Source: CBFGRV01 sp965651265 (GTDB lineage: Bacteria; Bacteroidota; Rhodothermia; Rhodothermales; VXPQ01). From it: a stretch of 37,263 nt of DNA. Shown in pieces: positions 31,887-37,263 of the stretch. The DNA is taken from contig CBFGRV010000030.1 in the NCBI GenBank assembly GCA_965651265.1, positions 1 to 37,263 of the forward strand, in the 5' to 3' direction. The notes under the pieces were generated by a model. That model did no database searches. It was not told where the DNA came from and saw nothing but the letters and a program-made list of their open reading frames with translations. How positions within the stretch are numbered: the first letter of the stretch is position 1; each line of letters starts with the position of its first letter. The position numbers and the translations under genes are program-made.

Positions 31887-32980
31887 GGAGAAAGGCGGAT
31901 GCGAGCCGGGGGGCGTTCTTCGGTTTTGTGCGGAAGGAATTCCGGCACATCCTTCGAGATCGACGCACGCTGGTGGTGCTTTTCGGGATGCCCGTTCTGA
32001 TGATGGGCCTCTTTGGCTATGCCATCCGGAATGAGCTCGAAAACGTGCGAATCGGCGTGGCGGGCGCGACCGGCGACGAGGTGGCTCGCCGAATCATCCA
32101 GCGGATGGATGCATCCAGCCTCTTCGAGGTCGTAGAGGAGGTCACCGGATCCGACGGCATCGAGGACGGTTTCCGCCATGGACGATTCAACGCGGCCGTG
32201 ATCTTCGAGCCGGGGTTCGCAGGCGCATTGCAGCGGCCCGGCCCCGCCCACGTTCAGGTGATCACGGACGCCAGCAATCCCAACACCGCGAGCACGGTGC
32301 AGGCCTATGTGGAGGCCGTCTTACGCGGATCGGGTATGGAGCCGGCCCTCTTCCAGATGCGATACAATCCCGAGCTGAAGAGCGCCTACCTGTTTGTGCC
32401 GGGAGTGATGGCCGTCATCCTCATGCTGGTGAGCGCGCTTATGACCTCCATCACCATCACACGAGAGCGGGAGATGGGTTCGATGGAGGTGCTCCTCGTA
32501 TCCCCGCTCCATCCCACACAGATCATCATCGGTAAGGTGGTGCCCTACCTGGCCCTGTCGATGATCAATGTGGCGACCATCCTCCTCCTGGCCGCATTTG
32601 CATTCGAGGTCCCCATCCGGGGAAGCCTTACGCTGCTCGTTGGGGAGGCCTTCCTCTTCACCCTCTGTGCGCTGTCACTGGGCATTCTGATCTCCAGCCG
32701 CAGCTCGTCGCTGCAGACCTCGACGATGATCGCGCTTGCCGGTTTGCTGATGCCGACGGTGCTGCTCTCCGGATTCATCTTTCCGATTGCCAGCATGCCG
32801 GCGCCGCTTCAGATGCTCAGCCACGTGGTGCCGGCGAAGTGGTTCTTGATCATCGTGCGGAGCATCATGATTCGCGGGGTGGGGCTGGAGCTGATCTGGA
32901 GGGAGACCATCATCATCGCGGGCATGACGCTCCTGTTTATCGGGGTGAGCGTCCGCAGTTTTAAGCTTCGCCTCGAATGA
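31883..32980 (+). CDS. ABC-2 type permease (YbhS/YbhR-like), first
   Basis: This 365-aa ABC-2 permease has one N-terminal membrane helix (VVLFGMPVLMMGLFGYAI, about 31-48). A large periplasmic domain follows (about 48-170, containing VARRIIQRMDASS and DASNPNTASTVQAYVEAVL). Five membrane helices fill the rest, with the conserved loop ITREREMGSMEVLLVSPLHPTQIIIGK between the second and third. This is the shape of YbhS/YbhR and YhiH/YhhJ proteins, which work with HlyD-type adaptors. The start overlaps the ATPase 2 stop and the stop overlaps the next start by four bases each. It forms the membrane channel together with the second permease. Confidence 0.93.
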   Translation: MRRKADASRGAFFGFVRKEFRHILRDRRTLVVLFGMPVLMMGLFGYAIRNELENVRIGVAGATGDEVARRIIQRMDASSLFEVVEEVTGSDGIEDGFRHGRFNAAVIFEPGFAGALQRPGPAHVQVITDASNPNTASTVQAYVEAVLRGSGMEPALFQMRYNPELKSAYLFVPGVMAVILMLVSALMTSITITREREMGSMEVLLVSPLHPTQIIIGKVVPYLALSMINVATILLLAAFAFEVPIRGSLTLLVGEAFLFTLCALSLGILISSRSSSLQTSTMIALAGLLMPTVLLSGFIFPIASMPAPLQMLSHVVPAKWFLIIVRSIMIRGVGLELIWRETIIIAGMTLLFIGVSVRSFKLRLE

Positions 32981-34041
32981 ACTCGGTCCTCGTACTGCTG
33001 CGAAAGGAGATGCGGCAGATCTTCCGCAACCGGACGATGCTGCCGATCATCTTCGTGATGCCCATCGTGCAGCTCCTGGTGCTGGCGTTTGCGGCGACGT
33101 TCGAGGTTCGCGAGACGCCTATGACGCTGGTCGGGGAGGCGTTCGGTCCGGACGCCCGGCAGCTCGTCGCGGAGATGCAGGCGTCGGGCTATTTCGATGT
33201 GGTCAACCGCACGACGTCGATGCACGAGGCCGAGCGCGACATGCAGGCCGGGCGGTCGCGCGTGATCCTGCGCTTTCCGGCCGATTATGAGCGCGGAGGC
33301 AGGCTTCAGGTCGTGATCGATGCCCAGGACGGCGCGACGGCGGGAGTCGTCCAGGCCTATATCGGGCGCACCCTCGGTGCGAGGAGGACCGCGCCCGCAC
33401 CGGTGGAGATTCGCCCCGTACACTGGTACAATCCAAACCTGGAGTATGAGCTCTACATGGTGCCGGGCATTCTCGTCGTCCTGGTGACGATGATCGGGAC
33501 GTTTCTGTCCGCCATCAATCTGGTGCGGGAGAAGGAGATCGGCACCATCGAGCAGCTCAACGTCACGCCAATACGCAAGTGGGAGCTCATCCTTGGGAAG
33601 CTGCTTCCGTTCTGGATCATCGCGCTGTTCGAGCTGGCGTTCGGGCTGGGACTTGCCTGGATCGTCTTCCGGATTCCGATGGAGGGGAGCCTGCCGCTGA
33701 TCTTCGGGCTGGCGGCGATCTACCTCTTGTCGATGTTGGGGTTGGGGCTCTGGATCTCGGCCATCACCGAGACGCAGCAGCAGGCCATGTTCATCTCATG
33801 GTTCATCCTGGTGATATTCATTCTGATGAGCGGCCTGTTCACCCCTATCGAGAGCATGCCAGTGTGGGCCCGATGGCTCACGAACCTGAATCCCATGGCC
33901 CATTTCATCGAGATCATGCGCCGTGTTCTGTTGAAGGGCGCGGGACCCGAAGCCGTGTTCAAGCAGGCGCTGATGCTCTGGCTGTTCGCTACGGCCATTC
34001 TGACTCTCGCGACACGGAAATACCGGAAGGTGGCCGGCTGA
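32977..34041 (+). CDS. ABC-2 type permease (YbhS/YbhR-like), second
   Basis: This 354-aa paralogue of the preceding permease has the same plan: an N-terminal helix (MLPIIFVMPIVQLLVLAFAA), a periplasmic domain with DAQDGATAGVVQAYIGRTL, and five C-terminal helices around LVREKEIGTIEQLNVTPIRKWELILGK. The two permeases would form a heterodimer over the two ATPases. It is the last gene of the tetR-exporter operon. No terminator hairpin is visible before the new promoter at 34058. Confidence 0.93.
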   Translation: MNSVLVLLRKEMRQIFRNRTMLPIIFVMPIVQLLVLAFAATFEVRETPMTLVGEAFGPDARQLVAEMQASGYFDVVNRTTSMHEAERDMQAGRSRVILRFPADYERGGRLQVVIDAQDGATAGVVQAYIGRTLGARRTAPAPVEIRPVHWYNPNLEYELYMVPGILVVLVTMIGTFLSAINLVREKEIGTIEQLNVTPIRKWELILGKLLPFWIIALFELAFGLGLAWIVFRIPMEGSLPLIFGLAAIYLLSMLGLGLWISAITETQQQAMFISWFILVIFILMSGLFTPIESMPVWARWLTNLNPMAHFIEIMRRVLLKGAGPEAVFKQALMLWLFATAILTLATRKYRKVAG

Positions 34042-34057
34042 TCGCCTTCACGAAATG

Positions 34058-34086
34058 TTGACAATCGCGGCGCGCCCTGCTACTTT
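34058..34086 (+). promoter_or_regulatory. Predicted promoter of the membrane protein-protease locus
   Basis: A perfect TTGACA (34058-34063), 17 bases, TACTTT (34081-34086). The stretch also fits the Bacteroidota pattern TTG...TAnnTTTG with one mismatch (TACTTTTC). It lies 58 bases before ATG 34144 and separates this locus from the exporter operon. Confidence 0.6.
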
Positions 34087-34143
34087 TCGGCAGTTCCCGC
34101 GGGTGCCCTCCATCTCTCCCCCTCTCACACCGATCGCGAGGCC

Positions 34144-34590
34144 ATGCAGATCTCCGTGGGTATTCGTCGGCTTGCCGTGCTCTGGTTTGCCGGAGCCGGG
34201 TTGTTGTTCATCATCCTCTTTCTTCAGAGCGCATTCGGACGTTATGGGGAGCGGACGAGCGATGTGTGGGACTGGTTTGCATCGGTCCTGCTTCCGGTCA
34301 TCACGCTGATCGCCGGTGCGTTCTTTTACGGTCGCAGCCGCGCATCGACGCGGAGCGATACCGTGTCGCCGACCGTGTACCACATCACCTTCGGCATGTC
34401 CGTCGTGTATCTCGTGGTGGTAAACGCGGCGGTGCTTCTGAGTCCTTTCTCGCCCCTTCCTCCGCTCGAGCTTCTCGATACGTCCAAGCTGGCCCTCGAG
34501 GTGTTTCAAGGCGCTCTGATGACGGCGTTGGGGGTGTTCTTTGTCAGCAAGGGCGCGCCACAGCCGGCTTCCTCGCCGGCCGGCGGCTGA
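34144..34590 (+). CDS. Four-helix membrane protein, unknown
   Basis: This 148-aa protein has four predicted membrane helices (about 9-28, 44-63, 80-99 and 115-135). Short loops join them and the C-terminal tail is Pro/Ala/Ser/Gly-rich (KGAPQPASSPAGG). I recognise no family. It stands 28 bases before the protease gene and just after a good promoter, so it probably belongs to the protease locus as a membrane partner. The start ATG 34144 follows no clear Shine-Dalgarno, but the first helix begins within ten residues. Confidence 0.75.
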   Translation: MQISVGIRRLAVLWFAGAGLLFIILFLQSAFGRYGERTSDVWDWFASVLLPVITLIAGAFFYGRSRASTRSDTVSPTVYHITFGMSVVYLVVVNAAVLLSPFSPLPPLELLDTSKLALEVFQGALMTALGVFFVSKGAPQPASSPAGG

Positions 34591-34618
34591 TACGCACCTT
34601 CTTACAGCGGTGCACGAC

Positions 34619-35692
34619 ATGATGAAGCTCGAATTCGCTCGCCGGGCGGCGCGTGGCGCCGCGTTCCTGGCGATGATTCTCACTCAGAGCGCTCAGGGCC
34701 AGCAGCTCCTTGCCCTCGGCGAGGTCTGCAGCTACTACGGAGAAGAGATCGAGGACGCCGTTTACGGCTTTGCATCCGACAAGGAGGCGGAGTCGGCTGT
34801 ACAGCGGATCGTCGATCACACGGGCCTCCCTCAGAACTTCACCATCATGGCGGCCAACGTGCCCAACGCGGCGGCGGAGATCAACAGCAACGGGGATCGC
34901 CTCATCCTCTACAACCAGACCTTCATGAAGCGGATCACGGAGACGGCCCGGACGGACTGGGCCGCTGTCAGCATCCTCGCGCATGAGATCGGCCATCATC
35001 TCTCCGGCCACACGCTCAAGCGAGGCGGCAGCCGGCCGGAGATCGAGTTGCAGGCCGACAGTTTCTCGGGTTTCGTGCTCTTCAAGATGGGTGCCGGCCT
35101 CGACGATGCGCAGGCTGCCATGGAGGCGCTGGCGCAGGAGAAGCCCAGCACGACGCACCCGCCGAAGTCGGCGCGGCTCGCTGCAATCGCCAACGGCTGG
35201 ACCCGAGCGCGCGATCAGGGCGCCGGCACGGAGCGTCCGGTCGCGGGCAATCAACCGGAAGAAAAGGCCGAGTCCGCGGCGGACCGGCAGCAGCCATCGG
35301 ATGCACTCGATTGCTACGAGCGGCAGTTGAACGGCGAAGATGTCGATTGCGGCGAGGGCGACACGCCGGCGGGCGGGTTTCAGGGGAGCCGGCCCATGGG
35401 CGATGCCTACATCGCGCATTGCAGCTTCTTTGATGGATCCGCGGTCTCGATCGATCAGCAGAATCGCATGCTGACCTTCGTCAATGGGGCGACGATCGAA
35501 GTCGGGAGCCGCCGCCCAAGCTCCGATCCGGCCGTTCTCTACGAGCTATTCATCACGTCGAATGATGTGTACGTTGCCACGCTGCTGATCAGCCTGGGCA
35601 TCTACAATGTGACGTACTACGTGGATCAGTCCGGTGTCATCTGGCGACCGAATGGCTATGGCGGGTACTTCCAGGTTGGCTCCTGCCAGTAG
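34619..35692 (+). CDS. M48-like secreted zinc metalloprotease
   Basis: This 357-aa protein has a cleavable-type signal (residues 1-28, ending AQGQ). The catalytic motif is HEIGHH: zinc ligands His122 and His126, catalytic Glu123. A second conserved block ELQAD (143-147) supplies the third ligand Glu143, the M48/gluzincin arrangement. An upstream strand RLILYN (94-99) fits the family edge strand. After the protease domain come a polar linker with paired Cys residues and a C-terminal beta-rich domain (about 265-357, AHCSFFDGSAVSI to YFQVGSC). It would act in the periplasm or be exported. ATG 34619 or 34622 starts it; the frame is open to 34541, but this would overlap the previous gene. A paralogue without the catalytic Glu follows. 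Confidence 0.85.
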   Translation: MMKLEFARRAARGAAFLAMILTQSAQGQQLLALGEVCSYYGEEIEDAVYGFASDKEAESAVQRIVDHTGLPQNFTIMAANVPNAAAEINSNGDRLILYNQTFMKRITETARTDWAAVSILAHEIGHHLSGHTLKRGGSRPEIELQADSFSGFVLFKMGAGLDDAQAAMEALAQEKPSTTHPPKSARLAAIANGWTRARDQGAGTERPVAGNQPEEKAESAADRQQPSDALDCYERQLNGEDVDCGEGDTPAGGFQGSRPMGDAYIAHCSFFDGSAVSIDQQNRMLTFVNGATIEVGSRRPSSDPAVLYELFITSNDVYVATLLISLGIYNVTYYVDQSGVIWRPNGYGGYFQVGSCQ

Positions 35693-35700
35693 CCGCTCCA

Positions 35701-35760
35701 TCATGGCTCCATCTGCCTTCTCATGGCTCCATCCACCTACTCACGGCTCCATCCATCCGC
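35701..35760. repeat. Three tandem 20-bp repeats between protease and pseudoprotease
   Basis: Three units of exactly 20 bases share TCAyGGCTCCATC: 35701-35720, 35721-35740 and 35741-35760. They fill the gap between the two paralogues and end 13 bases before the second start codon. They are in no reading frame that makes sense (20 is not a multiple of three). Confidence 0.85.
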
Positions 35761-35773
35761 ATTGTGTTATTCG

Positions 35774-37072
35774 ATGTCTCGCAGGCTCCGAATCGTTGCT
35801 CTCGTAATCCTGGCAGGGGGTGGTGCGCACGCTGATCGTGTATGCGCCCAGGAGCTCCTCGATCTGTCTGCCTACTGCACCTTCGACGGAAGCGCCGAGA
35901 TGGACGATGTATACATCTTCGGCTCGTCGGAGCGATTTCGAGAGGCCGTTAACCGCGTGCTAAGTGTAATCGAATTCCCGCTCGAGCTCGAGCTTCGTTC
36001 TGCGAATGTGACATCGATCTCGGCCGCGCGCGGCGCTGATCTGCGGTACATCCTCTACAACACGTATTTCGCGGAGGGTCTGGAGGAGGACGATTGGATG
36101 GCCTGGGCGCAGCTCGCGCATGCCGTGGCCCATCACGTACATCGCCATTCGCTTGAATGGACGCGCGAGCGCCCACTCGAGGAGATCGAGGCCGATCAGC
36201 TTACCGGATCAATTCTGAATCGCCTGGGGATCCCCCTCACCCGACTTCAAGAGCTAGCGGATTCCATTCTCGAGCATCCCGATCGCCCGTATCCGGATCC
36301 GGCCCTGCGAAAAAGTGCCATGACGGAGGGCTGGACCGAGACTCAGGCTCGCGATGACGACAAGTTGGCTTTTGCGGGGACGGATGAAGGAGAGGATCCG
36401 ATGCCGACTCCTCCTCCGCCACCCTCGGAGGATCCGGTGCCCCGGGAGAATAGTTCGGCGGATGCCTACCCGATGTTCTGGCCGCCGCCGCAGGCCTCGG
36501 TCCAGACGACGGTCCCGCTTCCGGCACTCCGCAGTCCCCAGGGTGTGACGCTCGGTGAGATCGCGCGCCAGATCGAGGCGGCACTCGACGAGACGGGCTA
36601 CTACGAGCGCACGTACTACGCTGTCCCGGACGGCTTTGCGATCGTTGCGCGCATCGAGCAGATCCATCCGGACGGCACCCCGCTCGAGCCCCCGGATCGC
36701 TGGTCGGCCGAGGTCCGTCCGATGCGTCGCTTCTCGCTCAGCACCTACTTCCGCGCTCTCTTCACCGCCAGTCCCGGGCATTTTAGAATCGTGGCCTTTG
36801 TAGTCACTTCTCGGCCGTTTACCCAGCAGGGCGAGCAAATCGGACGCCGCGAGGCGCAGGCCTGGCTGGATGGCGGGCTGAACGTATTGCCGGCCGACAT
36901 CGCCGGACGGCCGGCGACGCCGCGACACACGTGCACGGCACTCGTCTACTCGTTTGAGCAGCCCGGCCGCGACTTCCCGGTCCGATTCGTGGATCCGAGC
37001 CCAATTCCGGCCCGGCTTCATCTCGAGCGCGCCGGGCTCTGGTCCTCCTTGCAGGATGGAGACGAGAACTGA
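35774..37072 (+). CDS. Secreted pseudoprotease paralogue (HExxH changed to HAVAH) with extra C-terminal domain
   Basis: This 432-aa protein has a signal peptide (MSRRLRIVALVILAGGG to VCAQ). Its N-terminal half is paralogous to the preceding protease: CTFDGSAEMDDVYIFGSSE, RYILYNTYF and QLAHAVAHHVHRH align with CSYYGEEIEDAVYGFASDK, RLILYNQTF and ILAHEIGHHLSGH. The zinc ligands His116, His120 and Glu137 (EIEAD) are kept, but the catalytic Glu is Ala117 (codon GCC). It should bind zinc without cleaving. A Pro-rich linker (PMPTPPPPP) leads to a different C-terminal domain (about 255-425, GYYERTYYAVPDGFAIVARIEQI onward) that I do not recognise. I chose ATG 35774 because it puts the signal at the N-terminus; the frame is open to 35723. 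It may guide, inhibit or stabilise the active partner. Confidence 0.82.
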   Translation: MSRRLRIVALVILAGGGAHADRVCAQELLDLSAYCTFDGSAEMDDVYIFGSSERFREAVNRVLSVIEFPLELELRSANVTSISAARGADLRYILYNTYFAEGLEEDDWMAWAQLAHAVAHHVHRHSLEWTRERPLEEIEADQLTGSILNRLGIPLTRLQELADSILEHPDRPYPDPALRKSAMTEGWTETQARDDDKLAFAGTDEGEDPMPTPPPPPSEDPVPRENSSADAYPMFWPPPQASVQTTVPLPALRSPQGVTLGEIARQIEAALDETGYYERTYYAVPDGFAIVARIEQIHPDGTPLEPPDRWSAEVRPMRRFSLSTYFRALFTASPGHFRIVAFVVTSRPFTQQGEQIGRREAQAWLDGGLNVLPADIAGRPATPRHTCTALVYSFEQPGRDFPVRFVDPSPIPARLHLERAGLWSSLQDGDEN

Positions 37073-37150
37073 CGGGAGGGGTCGGCTTTCATCACGATCT
37101 CCGACCGTGTACCGCCACGCTGGCCGAGCTGGATTTGGGAGGGACGATGA
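37073..37150. other. Short spacer after the pseudoprotease gene
   Basis: Seventy-eight bases with no gene or hairpin that I can support. The repeat array begins right after it. Confidence 0.5.
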
Positions 37151-37263
37151 GCAGAGGGCGGAGGGCGGAGGGGCGAGGTCGGAAGGCAGAGGTCAGAGAT
37201 CAGAGGTCGGAGGGCAGAGGGCAGAGGTCGGATATCGGAGATGGGAGATGGGAGATGGGAGAT
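37151..37263. repeat. Heptanucleotide tandem repeat array, running off the window
   Basis: From 37151 the sequence divides into sixteen consecutive 7-base units with no gap, followed by the first base of another. Units are of the type GCAGAGG, GCGGAGG, TCAGAGG, TCGGAGG, TCGGAGA and finally TGGGAGA three times. Almost every base on this strand is a purine except the second position of the unit and the first T. The last units are identical, so the array is probably still expanding. It is cut by the window end, so its full length is unknown. Confidence 0.9.

Noticed and set aside
35701..35760. CRISPR array
   Set aside because: The 20-base units are direct tandem copies without spacers and there are only three. 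No cas genes are present.

Overview
The window reads as a stretch of chromosome from a high-GC relative of Bacteroidota, most likely Rhodothermota (Rhodothermus/Salinibacter-like). The evidence is a SusC/SusD pair, a second TonB receptor with a carboxypeptidase-regulatory-like N-terminal domain, several very large FG-GAP/ASPIC lipoproteins, a high G/C third codon position, and real Shine-Dalgarno sequences in front of some genes. The lineage is inferred from gene content only. No tRNA, rRNA, CRISPR array, transposase or phage gene was seen.

Layout. 1-1423 (-): a FAS1 lipoprotein followed by a TIGR01777-type epimerase cut by the window edge. 1424-2169: mostly non-coding, with a possible 68-aa secreted peptide and a strong plus-strand terminator. 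2170-3753 (-): a membrane hybrid histidine kinase. 4041-7475 (+): a TPR/FG-GAP/ASPIC lipoprotein whose stop codon interlocks with that of the convergent minus-strand unit. 7472-18968 (-): susC-like, susD-like, an intrinsic terminator, then two tandem FG-GAP/ASPIC lipoproteins. The susC-like promoter carries a LacI-family operator-like palindrome. 19235-20071 (-): a PAP2 phosphatase. 20340-22995 (+): feoA-feoA-feoB behind a palindrome that overlaps the -10 element. 22955-27150 (-): a small Cys/His-rich secreted protein, a TonB receptor and a BNR-repeat lipoprotein with a CxCC motif, probably a metal-related unit. 27412-34041 (+): TetR, TolC-like, HlyD-like, two ABC ATPases and two ABC-2 permeases, almost all with overlapping start and stop codons; this is a complete YbhGFSR-like exporter with its own outer-membrane channel and repressor. 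34144-37072 (+): a four-helix membrane protein, an M48-like zinc protease and a paralogous pseudoprotease whose catalytic Glu is Ala. 37151-37263: a heptanucleotide repeat array running off the window.

Working together: much of the window concerns the envelope and nutrient uptake. SusC/SusD plus three FG-GAP/ASPIC lipoproteins look like a surface uptake system for a polymer or oligomer. Feo handles ferrous iron, and the neighbouring TonB unit probably handles another metal or its chelate. The exporter is probably self-regulated by its TetR. The most unusual item is the protease/pseudoprotease pair. The most informative regulatory items are the susC operator, the terminator between susD and the FG-GAP genes, and the palindromes at the feo, TonB-unit and tetR promoters.
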